Source: Aurantiochytrium sp. KH105
Taxonomy: Eukaryota; Sar; Bigyra; Thraustochytrida; Thraustochytriidae
NCBI GenBank assembly: GCA_003116975.1
Contig: BGKB01000189.1
Coordinates: forward strand, 90,283 to 154,282
Length of the DNA stretch: 64,000 nucleotides
Direction: 5' to 3'
Positions 52,639 to 62,438 of this stretch are shown piece by piece. Positions within the stretch are counted from its first letter, which is position 1; each line of letters begins with the position of its first letter. Made by a program: the position numbers and the translations under genes. Below the pieces are notes generated by a model. It was not told where the DNA came from. It worked only from the letters and a program-made list of their open reading frames with translations, and ran no database searches.

Positions 52639-54558
52639 ATGCAGCGATCCCAAACCGTTGCGTCCGGCCCAGTGCCTGCGTGGACGCATGCACCAGGACA
52701 TAAAAAGAAGGGCCTCCCGCGTAACGAGTCCGGCCCTGGCAATAACAATTCCAGCAACAGCAAAAGCGATGGTATTCACGCCAGCCAAAACGTTGCCAAG
52801 CCCGGACGCAGTCGCAAACACAGTGGTGGACCTCCCGGAATGCAAGGAGGATCAGCATTGAGCGGTTCGCTTGCTCATGCGAGCAACGGCCACAGCAGCG
52901 CGAGCGCCAAGTCGCGTACATCGCAAGAATCCCGTCGGCAGCGTACCCTTTCGAGCAATGGATACCAAGGCTCTGGGCAACAGCAAACGGGTCATTTTGG
53001 TGGCAGAAGCAAACAGGGCAAGCAGGCAGATGCCGCAAATACTGCAGCCAGAGCAAAGAATCTGGATCCTTCTCTCATACAGAGTTTGCATCAAATGGTA
53101 CGCAGCGGCGGCACCTCCTTGGACCTGAGCCGCCGCGACTTTGGCCCCGAACACGTGCACGTTCTGGCCGAGGCACTCAAGGGTAATCGCTCTGTGAGCA
53201 AGCTCAATTTGAGCCACAATCCAATTGGCGACCAAGGGTGCGAGCTTCTTGCAGACGCTCTTCGCTTCAATTCAGGTCTTAAGGAAATTGATCTCAGCTT
53301 CACAGAGTCGACCGGAAATGGCGTTCGCGCGCTCTGCAAAAAGCTGAAGGAGAGCAAGTGGCTCAAAGCTCGCGTGCGCAAGCTCAACCTTGCCGGTAAT
53401 CGCCATGGCGCACGGGGCCCAACAGCCATCTACCGAACCCTCTCCTTTGCATCCTCGTTGCGCGAGCTGACGCTGGATCGCATGAATCATGAAGGAGCCG
53501 AACGACTCGCGTCTGCGTTAGCGTCCAATCAGACCCCACTTGCGCGTCTTGCTCTTTTGCATTGCGATCTCGACGAAGCCTTTGCTGGCTCCGTCGCCAA
53601 GATTGTGCAAGAACATGCGAGCTTGCGTGCGCTCACAGTTGGTAATTTTCCGCAATCGCCCGCCGCCGATGCCGCGATCGACAAGGCAGACATGGTGGTC
53701 ATGGTCGAAGCAGCGGCAACGACAAGGATGGGATCGCTGGATCAGCTTTTGCAGCCCTTGGCTTCGGGCGCTTCGCGCCTCGAGGAGCTGACGCTGTGCT
53801 CGCTCGTAGTGACTGAAAGAGAACTCGAGCTCCTGGGCCGCGCTCTGGCGGGCGACCGCCATTTGAAAAGGCTTGCGCTTGAGGATGCTTTGTGTTCTGC
53901 GACGGAGTCGCCTCAGTTTACTCAGTACGTACAGCTGCATCCTTTTGTGCAATCAATCGAGGGTCTCGTACTGGTGCCACCGCGTGTTGGCAATGGCGCT
54001 CAGGTTGTTCCTGCTTCAAATCAAATTAGCGAACATCAAGAAACGACGCTGAATAGAAATGACGCCATCGGAGGTGAGATCAATTCTCCTATTCGCCCCG
54101 CTACAGCCGCAACCACGATGGACTTGCATCAGGCCACACCGTCTTTTGTCGAGGCGGCACCGATGAATTTGGGCTGGAACTTTGCACCGCCGCCGGCAGC
54201 CGTAGACGAGGCGCAGCCATCGATCGCGACTTCTTTGAGTCGAGATTCAAGCCCGCCTGATGGATTAATCGGATTACCTCCTCCTGGATTTCACGCCGCT
54301 GCGGTTCATGCGAATGCACAACAAGGCTATCACGAGCAGCTTCCTCCCCTGATGCCGGGACTAGGACCCGGAGCGACTTCGCACGTTGATGCTGGTCCTG
54401 CACAGTTTGCACCGCCGGGATTTGACCCGAGTCACTGGGGCAACATCGACCCTCACCTGCAAGAAGAGATTATGTCAGGTTTTGGTGGCCTGTGGCCTGC
54501 AAACTCGTCCTCTTCTTCTTCTTCTTCGTCCTTTTCGTCCTCATCATCCACGTTTTAG
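52639..54558 (+). CDS. RNI-type leucine-rich repeat protein
   Basis: 639 aa, single exon. Residues 1-150 are Ser/Gly/Asn/Gln/Lys-rich and disordered. LRRs of the ribonuclease-inhibitor type start near 160 (LDLSRRDFGPEHVHVLAEAL, KLNLSHNPIGDQG, EIDLSFTES, KLNLAGNRHG, ELTLDRMNHEG) and run to about 430, with one degenerate stretch. The rest is Pro/Ala/Gly-rich, ending in poly-Ser/Phe from a CTT/TCC run (54507-54552). No membrane segment, kinase or NACHT is present. It is a different LRR class from genes A-F. Likely a protein-interaction scaffold; partner unknown. Confidence 0.82.
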   Translation: MQRSQTVASGPVPAWTHAPGHKKKGLPRNESGPGNNNSSNSKSDGIHASQNVAKPGRSRKHSGGPPGMQGGSALSGSLAHASNGHSSASAKSRTSQESRRQRTLSSNGYQGSGQQQTGHFGGRSKQGKQADAANTAARAKNLDPSLIQSLHQMVRSGGTSLDLSRRDFGPEHVHVLAEALKGNRSVSKLNLSHNPIGDQGCELLADALRFNSGLKEIDLSFTESTGNGVRALCKKLKESKWLKARVRKLNLAGNRHGARGPTAIYRTLSFASSLRELTLDRMNHEGAERLASALASNQTPLARLALLHCDLDEAFAGSVAKIVQEHASLRALTVGNFPQSPAADAAIDKADMVVMVEAAATTRMGSLDQLLQPLASGASRLEELTLCSLVVTERELELLGRALAGDRHLKRLALEDALCSATESPQFTQYVQLHPFVQSIEGLVLVPPRVGNGAQVVPASNQISEHQETTLNRNDAIGGEINSPIRPATAATTMDLHQATPSFVEAAPMNLGWNFAPPPAAVDEAQPSIATSLSRDSSPPDGLIGLPPPGFHAAAVHANAQQGYHEQLPPLMPGLGPGATSHVDAGPAQFAPPGFDPSHWGNIDPHLQEEIMSGFGGLWPANSSSSSSSSSFSSSSSTF

Positions 54559-54935
54559 CCCCTTGAAGCTCCCGTGAATACGCTGTCGGACTCTGCGTTT
54601 GGCAGCGTTGCTTGAGCCAGCTTGCCGGCTCTTGTCGCGCAGCGTACATACATGCGTGGCACGGAACGAGGATGATTTCGATCTCAACATATGCAAGGCA
54701 AGCTCACGATCTTTTCATACAGTTTTAAACATGGCCAAGGTTGGAGATCTTTTTCACGGAGAATTCCAAAAAGAGAGCGAGCGAGCGAGCGAGAAAGAGA
54801 GAGAGAGAGAGAGAAATAGAGAAATAGAAAGTAGGGCCGAGTACGAGAGAAGTAAAACAAAGAAAGGAGACATGGGAAAGGAAGTCGAGTGTGTTCTACT
54901 GCAAGTTTCCGGGGGAAAACCGAACTTTTCTTGTC
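54559..54935. other. convergent 3' region with GA repeats
   Basis: Holds GCGAGCGA and (GA)n runs (about 54777-54830) between the LRR gene and the HAAO gene. No gene is seen. Confidence 0.6.
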
Positions 54936-55865
54936 TTATGCGCTGTTGTGGAGGCGGTTGCCGCGCGGGTCTTGGTAAAGTCGCATCATGCGAGCATCCA
55001 CGGCGCGCGACGAACGAAAGCGATCCCCCGCTTTGAGGACAAAGACTGCGCCCTCAGCGAGTTCATGTTTCGTTGTGCTTTGGTCCGGCGCCTCCACCTC
55101 GATAAGCGAGGACCCGACGAGCTGGATTAAAAGGGTCTCGAGAGTAGAGGTGGGTGGCGCGAGCCATTCGCTGGAAGCAGGCGAGTCCGGAGAACGGGCG
55201 CCTTCGACTTGAATTTTGAATTCTGCGTCCGGGTGGCCCGGAAAGAGTGGCAAAAGCGCGCCATCCTCGGAGAGCTCCTTGTCGTGATCACGGACCCACG
55301 TCATGAGGTGAAACGGCTCAGGGAGCTCAATCTGTTCGTTTTCGATAATTGCACGTTCCGCAGGAAGGGCATTCTGCGTTGGTTCGCGCGTCTTGCTTTC
55401 CTCGGACGCCTTCCAAGCATTGATGACGGGAACGAGGTCCTTGCCGAGATCCTGGCAGTGAAAGTACCTCTCCCAAAGCTTGCGATCGCACGTCGCAAAA
55501 TCTGTGTAAAAGCGGAGAGCGTCATTTTCTTCAGGAAGACGCTCGCGCTCAATGACGAGGCCGAGCGAGTCACTGACGGGCCGCTGCGGCGAGTGCGGGA
55601 CGCGCGAGGGCAGCAGGAAAACGAATCCCTCTTCGATCTTGACCAGCTTGCGTTTTCCCTTTTGAATGGTCGGCAGCTCCATCCTGCCCTTGATTTGCCA
55701 GAAGAACTCGCTGCCGTCCTCGAGGTGGAAATCCTCCCTCGTGTTCGGGCCGCCGACGAACATGACCGAGAGCTGGCCCTTGTGCATGAGCTTATTGCAT
55801 ACTGGCGGCGCAAACTGGGCCTTGTGCTCTTCGTGCCACGCGTGGATCTCCACGGGCCGCTCCAT
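54936..55865 (-). CDS. HAAO: 3-hydroxyanthranilate 3,4-dioxygenase
   Basis: Opens the ring of 3-hydroxyanthranilate with O2 and Fe(II), leading to quinolinate and NAD+ (kynurenine pathway). 309 aa from the ATG at 55865, which has an ideal context (A at -3, G at +4). The frame extends 47 codons further, but its head at 56006 is GTG. With this start the iron ligands fall at His47, Glu53 and His91 and the substrate-side Arg at 43 and 95, the same numbers as in the human enzyme. Blocks: NKLMHKGQLSVMFVGGPNTR, DFHLEDGSEFFWQIKG, FLLPSRVPHSPQRP, LVIERER. The C-terminal half is a degenerate second cupin ending in KAGDRFRSS, as in animal HAAO. No organelle signal. Confidence 0.93.
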   Translation of the reverse strand: MERPVEIHAWHEEHKAQFAPPVCNKLMHKGQLSVMFVGGPNTREDFHLEDGSEFFWQIKGRMELPTIQKGKRKLVKIEEGFVFLLPSRVPHSPQRPVSDSLGLVIERERLPEENDALRFYTDFATCDRKLWERYFHCQDLGKDLVPVINAWKASEESKTREPTQNALPAERAIIENEQIELPEPFHLMTWVRDHDKELSEDGALLPLFPGHPDAEFKIQVEGARSPDSPASSEWLAPPTSTLETLLIQLVGSSLIEVEAPDQSTTKHELAEGAVFVLKAGDRFRSSRAVDARMMRLYQDPRGNRLHNSA

Positions 55866-55995
55866 CTTTTCCGTGCTGCTCTCGACGAGCTGTATCCGAC
55901 CTTTGTCTGTCTGCAGCTCAGGCTGCAGCTGGGCGGCCGGTCGTGCCTGGTTTGCAGGTTTCGGACGATGAGATGAGATGAACTGAACGGGATTT

Positions 55996-56035
55996 ATATC
56001 GTGCACGATATCTATGGCTCTTATTATCGTGCACG
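55996..56035. promoter_or_regulatory. palindromic pair upstream of HAAO
   Basis: A perfect 16-bp palindrome ATATCGTGCACGATAT (55996-56011) is followed 28 bp on by a second copy of its core ATCGTGCACG (56026-56035). The pair lies 130-170 bp upstream of the HAAO start, in an AT-richer stretch. Two copies of a symmetric core at a fixed short spacing suggest a dimeric regulator site (inference; no known factor is assigned). Confidence 0.4.
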
Positions 56036-58479
56036 TTAAAGAATAATAAAGGGAGAGTTATACCCGGACGGAGAATCGCCAAGATTCCTAACACATTTTC
56101 GAAGTCCACATGCTTGACGGAAGGTCCCCACCTGCGAGCTGTGATAGGCGCGAGAAGTCGAAAGTGGGTCGAGTCGTAATGCAACGGATGAGCTGCTTCG
56201 ATCGTCCGAACAATGTGAACTGAAGGAAATATTACTACCCGTCGCAAGAAGGAATTCTATCTTTCTTTCTCTCTCTCACATGTCAATACTAGGCCTAGTA
56301 GTTTTGTTGAAAAATATGTGATTGCTGGAGCGTAACCTAGCCGACACTCGCACGCCAAGAAACTCGGCTTGGGATCACTGGAGTGTAACGTAACCTAGTC
56401 GACGCGCGCGCCGGAAAATAGTCTTGTGATGAAGTTTAGTAATACGCCAGGATTCGTGGCAGAACTCCAGAAAGTGACGTGAAGGGTATCCGTAAACCCA
56501 ACAAGCCTCAGGAGATGCGCCAATTGAGCACCTCCTCGGACGATCCTTTTCTCCGTGCGGACCAAATGACACTCCCGAGGAGATCGACCCGACCGACGTT
56601 GGCGACTCGCTTTCCATTGCCGAGACCCTTTCTCCGCGATTGCAGCTTTTGGACCCAGCACACTGCCTGCCAGCCTACCGCAGCACGCCTGTCTGCCAGT
56701 CTACCGCTGCTCTTGCAGGCCAACGACTCGCCGCGCGTGGCGGCGCAAGTGGCCAGGGTGGCTGACACTGAGCACGGCCACGCCGCCTCGCGCGCGCGCA
56801 CGCGGCAGCATCAGCATCAGCGGCTGCGGCTTTCCCCCAAAATCGACATGTGGCAGTATCGACGGACTCGTCTCTCACAGTTGGCCAGTCTTCCGCACCT
56901 AGAAGTTGTGAAGCAACAGCTTTGCGCGCGCTTCGAGATGCCATTAATTAACAGCGCCCCGCAACTGTGGGAACGGGGCCTCGCGTGGTGCGGGGCGAGT
57001 GCGCCTGGGGATCCCCAATTTCTGGGGCGGCTGTGGGGCGAATGCGATCGGGGATCCACAATTTCTTTGCGCGGCTGTGGGGCGCCATCTTGCCCTCTGC
57101 AGCTGCCGCCGTGTCTTGGGCTTCTCTCCGTCTCCCGCTTCTCTCCGTTTACGGCTTCTCTCCGTCTCCGGTCCACGCCGCGTACCGGCTTTCGGCCCCG
57201 CCCGTCTGCAACAAGCTGCAGCTGCTGCTGCGCGCGCAGGTCGCGCTCGCGGCGGGCGCCGGAGTTGGGGGCGCGGGGTTTTGCCAGCAGCTGCAGCTAG
57301 CTTTCGCTTGCCCTCGCTTGCCGCTGGCTTGCTTGAATCGGCCGAGGCAGGCGCTGCAGCTTTCCGGTCGCGCAGTGCTTGTCCGCACCGCAGCGTTTCT
57401 CCGCAGCAGTTTTGCGTGGCCACGGTGGCTCTTTGTTTCTGTTTGTTGCTTGTAATAGTATATCTATTGCTGCTTTGTAGGCTGTTGCGCTGTGGAGGCT
57501 GACTCAGTCGGTCGGTTCGTTTGCTCGGTGCGTTCGTTTGGCGGCTGGGTGGCTGCGAGCCCGGGGCGCCTCGCGCGCATCCCTCTCCTCCGCGCCGCCC
57601 GCTCCCCGCGCTGCATCTCGTCTCGTCTCGTCTCGCATCATCGCATCGCATCGCATCGCACCCACTCGCTCCCCGCCTCGACGCCGTGCCCGCGCAGTTC
57701 GACGCCCCGCCCAGCCGGGCCGTGCTGTGGTTGCCAGTCCTGGAGCGGAGAGAGACGCACAAACACAGTCTGAGTCGCAGCCAGACAGACTCGGGGAGAG
57801 ACCCAGACAGACACAAAGACAAAGTAAGAAAGGAGGCAGAACGGAGCTCCGGGCGCAGGGCCTCTCCATCCATCCTGGAGCGTCGGCCCGCCGCCGCCGG
57901 CCCCCGACGCCCGCGCCGAGGCCGCAGCGCAGCTGGCGTAGATGGTGCAGCTGGCGCAGCTGGCGCAGCTGGCGCAGCTGGCACAGCTGGCACAGTCGGC
58001 GCGGAGTCGCATGAACGAAGTTGCGGAGGCGGGAGCGGCGTAGGGCGGGCGTAGGGGCAGGCCTAGGGCCCAGCTAGGCGGCGGCCTACCAGTGCGGCGG
58101 GGCGTGCGCAGACAGAGGCAGGCAGACCCCGATCGATCCCGTTCAGGCGCGCGACGACGTGCCCGCCTGAGCGACGGAGGCCGGCGCCGACGGCCTCGCG
58201 AAGCTGGTGAACGGGCGGACGGGCGGGAGGGCGGGCGGCAGAGGCCGGAGAGCGCGCGGGAGGCGAGAGCTCGGCGGCGGCGGCGGCGGCGTTGGCGTCG
58301 ACGCCGGCAAGATCTGCTTCATCACGCACGCAAACCGCACGGCGCGGCACAGCACGACGCGGGCGGTGCCGGGCTGGCCGGCTGGCCGGCCGACGAACGA
58401 GCTATTCAGCTAGCTAGCACCACAAGCAACACAAGCTACACAAGCAACATAAACAACCAGGCTGTCGCTGCGTTCTGAC
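56036..58479. other. intergenic between HAAO and the kinase fusion, no gene
   Basis: No convincing gene; the long plus-strand frame at 56479-57300 opens with GTG and is low-complexity in its second half. Contents: a CGTAACCTAG(C/T)CGAC repeat (56331 and about 56389), a GGGATCC(C/A)CAATTTCT direct repeat with GGCGGCTGTGGGGCG after it (57007-57085), GCTTCTCTCCGT x3 (about 57118-57165), TCTCG/TCGCA runs (57614-57660), and a 9-bp CAGCTGGCG minisatellite (about 57924-57996). Confidence 0.55.
57924..57996. repeat. CAGCTGGCG minisatellite
   Basis: About seven to eight tandem copies of a 9-bp unit, with CAGCTGGCA variants at the right end. It lies about 500 bp upstream of the kinase-fusion gene. Confidence 0.85.
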
Positions 58480-61440
58480 ATGGAACTCGTACGCGGTGAT
58501 GATGAGCTGCTTCAAGATATTCTCGCTGGAGTGGAGGCTGCCAGCTGGGCATGCGCAATACTCTTTTCATTGTGGGTCGTCGGCCTTGGTCGAAAGCCGA
58601 CAGCATGTGCCGAAACCGGCCTTCCGAAGAAATTGCGCGAGGGTCTCCATGGCCAGTGGTTCGAGATCGCAGGGACGCACGGGTTTCCCGGTCGAGGACT
58701 TCGTTCGGCTCTGAAAAGAGATCCAAGCAGGTACTCTTTGAGCTTTCAATTCACAAATACCGGCACAGACGTCATGGACGCTGTGATGACGACTACAGAT
58801 TGCCCTGAGGACGGAGGTGCGTATCGCAATTCCTTTGTACAAGTGCGAGGCGCGCGGTCCGACGTCTTGCGAGTCCACATGCTGGTCTTGCCCGGCGCGC
58901 AGAGTTTTTCATTCCCATCAAAGTTGCTGCATCTGTCAGAGGACAACGACCTGCTTCTCTTAGGGTCGCCATCTGACAAGCATGTCATTCACGTGCTTTC
59001 AAAGGAGTCAAAACCGAGCCGCGAAAAGCTCATCCGAAGCATGCAAGTGGTTTTGGGCCTGGGATTCTCTCTTCAGGACTTGGGGCCACTCTCAAACTGC
59101 CAATATGTCTCGCAGACATCTGCCTTCTCCACGGTACGCCGCTACGGCATCCTCACCTCGCGCGAGACAAAGTTCAACAGCGAGGCTGGGTTTAATATGT
59201 CTTATAACTACGCCCGTGGCCGCCGGGGGGTGCGGCAGTCGGAGCAAAGCACAGCTGAGCGCACAAACCAATCATCCGGCTGGTCCGCCCAGAAGGAAAT
59301 AGGGAACCCGGTCTCGCCCGAGATTTTCCGCGATCAGGTGGACAACGACCTGGAGTATCGAACCTTTGCCAAATTCTTCGATGGGTGTGTTCGCGGCGAG
59401 CAACGTTTCGTGGCGGACTTTATCGATCGCGAGCCCCTCTGGACCCTCGCGCGCCACAAAAGGACGCTTTGGACCGGCCTGCACTTTGCCGCGTACAACG
59501 GATACTCTGAGCTTGTCTCGTATTTTCTGGGGAAAGGATCGAATCCGTGCGCGCGTTCGGCTCGTGGCGAGTCTCCTCTTGCCGTTGCTTTAAAGGGCAT
59601 GCTGAGGCACATTGGGGAGCGCATGCGGTGGGACGACGGAAGCTCGTGCGTCTTTGACCTTCGTGAAGGCGACGAAACCTACAGCCATAAACCACACTCT
59701 CTCGAGCGGTACGAGGAGACAGTTCGAAAGCTTTTGTGGCACAGCCCGTGTCTCTCGACGCAATGCAATAATTTGGGCGAGGACCCCTTACGTCTTCTCC
59801 TCGCTGGATGGGCACGACTCGAAGAGTCAGCTTTGGCTGCCCATCCTCGAGTGGCAGAATACGCTAGACGTTACTTGCAACGCGTGCAACAGCGAATCCT
59901 GCGGGCTTCATACCTTCCCTCGGCCTTCATTCCGCTCGACTCAAATCTCAGACGCTCCGGGGCGCTGTTATCATGGGCACTTGCACGAGCGTGCGGGAAG
60001 GTTCTACATCTCGCGCATAGGATTCTCGACACAATCATTCTCGTATGTACTATACTCTGTCTCGGCGCTTTTTACTGGGGCGTATTCCGACCAATTGGCC
60101 TTTTGCTGATTTATTCGCGTGTCTGGGTGTCGTTCGAGTCACGGCAAATGGCCGCGGATGCTTTCAAGGGTGATTGTGCAGTCCTATTTATACTTTCTTT
60201 GGACTCTCCGATCGTGAGCAAGTTCGGACAACTGATTTCGGGGCGCATCGATCTAATTTCGCAAGCTGTGGCTAGTCGACTGTCGATCATGCAAAGCCAT
60301 GGCATCTCGATGTCGCCTCGTGAGGTGAGGTCAACCCTCAACATGAACTATGGAGAAGACTACAGCCATATCTTTGAGGCATTTGATTTGAGGCCATTTG
60401 CAGTCGGAACTGTAGCTCAGGTTCACCGTGCGAGGCTTGCTAGCAATGGCGAGCTTGTGGCGGTGAAGATTATCAAACGCGGGATGGAAGAGGGCCTCGA
60501 GCGCTACCTTCGTCTTTTACATGCTTTGAGCTGGCTAGGTTTCTTTGGGAGGACAAAGGCAGCCCGTCTTCGCATCGAGCATCTAGCAATGATGTTTCTT
60601 CAGCAGACAGATCTCAATCTCGAGGCGGCTAGCATGCATGCTATGCAGCGCGAAGCGTGGGGCCACATTATGCGTGACGGGAACAATCTTCACACACCCG
60701 AATTCCCGATTGTCCACTCCCAATTTTCGATGCACCACGTGCTCGTGATGGATATGATGGAAGGCTGTGTGCCTCTGCTCGAATACCTTGCGAAGCCGAC
60801 GTTCCCAATCAAGCTGATCTTGACGCGCTTGGGGCGGATTCACCTTCGTAATGAGTTCATGGATGGCCTCGTGCATTGTGATCTCCATCCGGGAAACATC
60901 ATGATCCGACCTGACAATGGCCGAATTGTCCTTTTGGACTTTGGTCTTGTCGGGGAACTTACAGAATCTGATCGCGTGGGAACTACGCTTGCAATGCTCG
61001 CCGGAATCACAAGCCATGCGGATATTTCGGTCGATGTTTTCCTGACCAATTACATCCAGGATTCAGAATTTGTGTTTGCTGATCCTGATCTGCGCGCACG
61101 CTTTGTTGTAGCCATGCTGCCGTTGTTTCGCACGCATATGAGTACGTCTGGGTCCTGGAATTTCGCAGAGTTCTCAGCAGACTATACGCGTGTCCTGACT
61201 GACTTCGATCTCGGATTAACCTCGTGCTGGTATATGCTTGAGATGAGTGTCATCCACATTGTGAGCACCTTGGCCCTATTGCAGCCCGAAGCTGCCTTCA
61301 AGGATGCGGTGTGGCAGCTTTTGCACGCGGAGCACGAGGCGCTCCTGAATAACATTGCTGGCTCAGAATATTACGACAGGCTGGAAGGGCCTTTGCGTCG
61401 CAAATTCGAATGGGCCAAAATATTCCAGCGAAATAGTTAG
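58480..61440 (+). CDS. lipocalin-like / ankyrin / ABC1 (UbiB-type) kinase fusion
   Basis: 986 aa, single exon. A hydrophobic helix (15-36) comes first. A lipocalin-like domain follows (55-200): LHGQWFEIAG with the GxW signature, then a bacterial-Blc-like end with LLLLGSPSDKHVIHVLSK and GLGFSLQDL. One or two ankyrin repeats come next (330-370: GLHFAAYNGYSELVSYFL), then a hydrophobic hairpin (516-548) and the ABC1 kinase domain (575-840): KFGQ (581-584), AVGTVAQVH (641-649), VAVKI (Lys663), Glu715, HCDLHPGN (799-806) and LDFG. Catalytic Lys, Glu, Asp, Asn and DFG are all kept. ABC1 kinases support coenzyme Q and lipid metabolism in mitochondria or plastids. A lipocalin fold fused to one suggests hydrophobic ligand handling (inference). 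A paralogue follows in tandem. Confidence 0.85.
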   Translation: MELVRGDDELLQDILAGVEAASWACAILFSLWVVGLGRKPTACAETGLPKKLREGLHGQWFEIAGTHGFPGRGLRSALKRDPSRYSLSFQFTNTGTDVMDAVMTTTDCPEDGGAYRNSFVQVRGARSDVLRVHMLVLPGAQSFSFPSKLLHLSEDNDLLLLGSPSDKHVIHVLSKESKPSREKLIRSMQVVLGLGFSLQDLGPLSNCQYVSQTSAFSTVRRYGILTSRETKFNSEAGFNMSYNYARGRRGVRQSEQSTAERTNQSSGWSAQKEIGNPVSPEIFRDQVDNDLEYRTFAKFFDGCVRGEQRFVADFIDREPLWTLARHKRTLWTGLHFAAYNGYSELVSYFLGKGSNPCARSARGESPLAVALKGMLRHIGERMRWDDGSSCVFDLREGDETYSHKPHSLERYEETVRKLLWHSPCLSTQCNNLGEDPLRLLLAGWARLEESALAAHPRVAEYARRYLQRVQQRILRASYLPSAFIPLDSNLRRSGALLSWALARACGKVLHLAHRILDTIILVCTILCLGAFYWGVFRPIGLLLIYSRVWVSFESRQMAADAFKGDCAVLFILSLDSPIVSKFGQLISGRIDLISQAVASRLSIMQSHGISMSPREVRSTLNMNYGEDYSHIFEAFDLRPFAVGTVAQVHRARLASNGELVAVKIIKRGMEEGLERYLRLLHALSWLGFFGRTKAARLRIEHLAMMFLQQTDLNLEAASMHAMQREAWGHIMRDGNNLHTPEFPIVHSQFSMHHVLVMDMMEGCVPLLEYLAKPTFPIKLILTRLGRIHLRNEFMDGLVHCDLHPGNIMIRPDNGRIVLLDFGLVGELTESDRVGTTLAMLAGITSHADISVDVFLTNYIQDSEFVFADPDLRARFVVAMLPLFRTHMSTSGSWNFAEFSADYTRVLTDFDLGLTSCWYMLEMSVIHIVSTLALLQPEAAFKDAVWQLLHAEHEALLNNIAGSEYYDRLEGPLRRKFEWAKIFQRNS

Positions 61441-62438
61441 TGGATTGACCAAGATAGGCCTAGGTCTAGGTCTATACGAGAAAGACGTGCATGCTATCCT
61501 TAGAAGCTATCCTTAGAAGGGTGCTTCTTGCTTCTCGTGTGTGTGTATCTCTGATTGTACTGTTAGTTAAGCTTTATCCTGGAAGGCATCTTCTTGAGAC
61601 AACTTTTTCAAAGTTTTGGTGCACTCCACAGCGAACAATAATCCTGGTTTTCAGAGCAGCTGCTCTCCCGCAACGAAGACACCACGTCCTATGGCGGTGT
61701 GCAGACTCGCATGGCTTGCATGGCTTGCATGGCTGCGGCCGGCAGCAATTGACAGTGAGCGCGCTCGTGGCCCAATGGGTCCTCTTTAAGGCTAGCAGAG
61801 CCCTGTGTGGATACTCCGGCACACAGTCAGTCGGTCCCACAAAGCGAGGGCCCAGCAGCTTCCCGCACTTCCCGCACTTCCCGCAGCATCGGCCAAAAGA
61901 GAAGGTGCAATGCTTTGTCCCTGTGTGCAGTGCATGACAGTTTGGAGGTGGTGACGATAGCAGCAGAACGGCAAGGAGGCGGGCGCCAGGCCCCGGCTGC
62001 GCGGCGCGGCAGTCGCGGGTACGGAGCCGCGCGCGCGCGCGCCAGCGGCGCCTCGCAGCCTCACAGACGCCAGCGCCAGCGCCAGCTAGCCCCCGGCGTG
62101 AGCTGGTCTAGCGCCAGCGCGGAAGCGGACATCACGAGCTGACCCCGGCCAGCCGCGCCGCGAGGCTCCCAAGCACCGGTTTGCAGCACACCAAGCCAGG
62201 CGCGCGTGGGCCAGTCGCTTGGCAGGCAGGGGCCACAAGGGAGTCGAGCTGGCGGAGCTGTTTCACTCTGGGGAACTCTGCCGATCAAGGCGTGTTGACT
62301 GTCTGGCTTTGCCGAAGCTGCAACGGCACCACTGCGGTTGCCCTCGCGCCCTGTCATTTCCATTTCACCCCGCCCGCAAACACTTGCTTAGCTGCTGTTT
62401 TAAACGATTGCAAATCGTCGGCTTCTCTTCCAAAGGCC
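61441..62438. other. intergenic between kinase-fusion paralogues, no gene
   Basis: About 1 kb. Contents: CATGGCTTG x3 (about 61711-61733), CTTCCCGCA x3 (61861-61887) and GCCAGC repeats (62041-62090). The 148-codon frame at 61491 has no protein-like signal. It serves as 3' flank of the first copy and 5' flank of the second. Confidence 0.55.

Noticed and set aside
55866..56006. 47-codon N-terminal extension of HAAO
   Set aside because: Heads at GTG; iron ligands take the human numbering only with the ATG at 55865.
56479..57300. 273-codon plus frame between HAAO and the kinase fusion
   Set aside because: Opens at GTG, and its second half is direct-repeat and GC-rich sequence.
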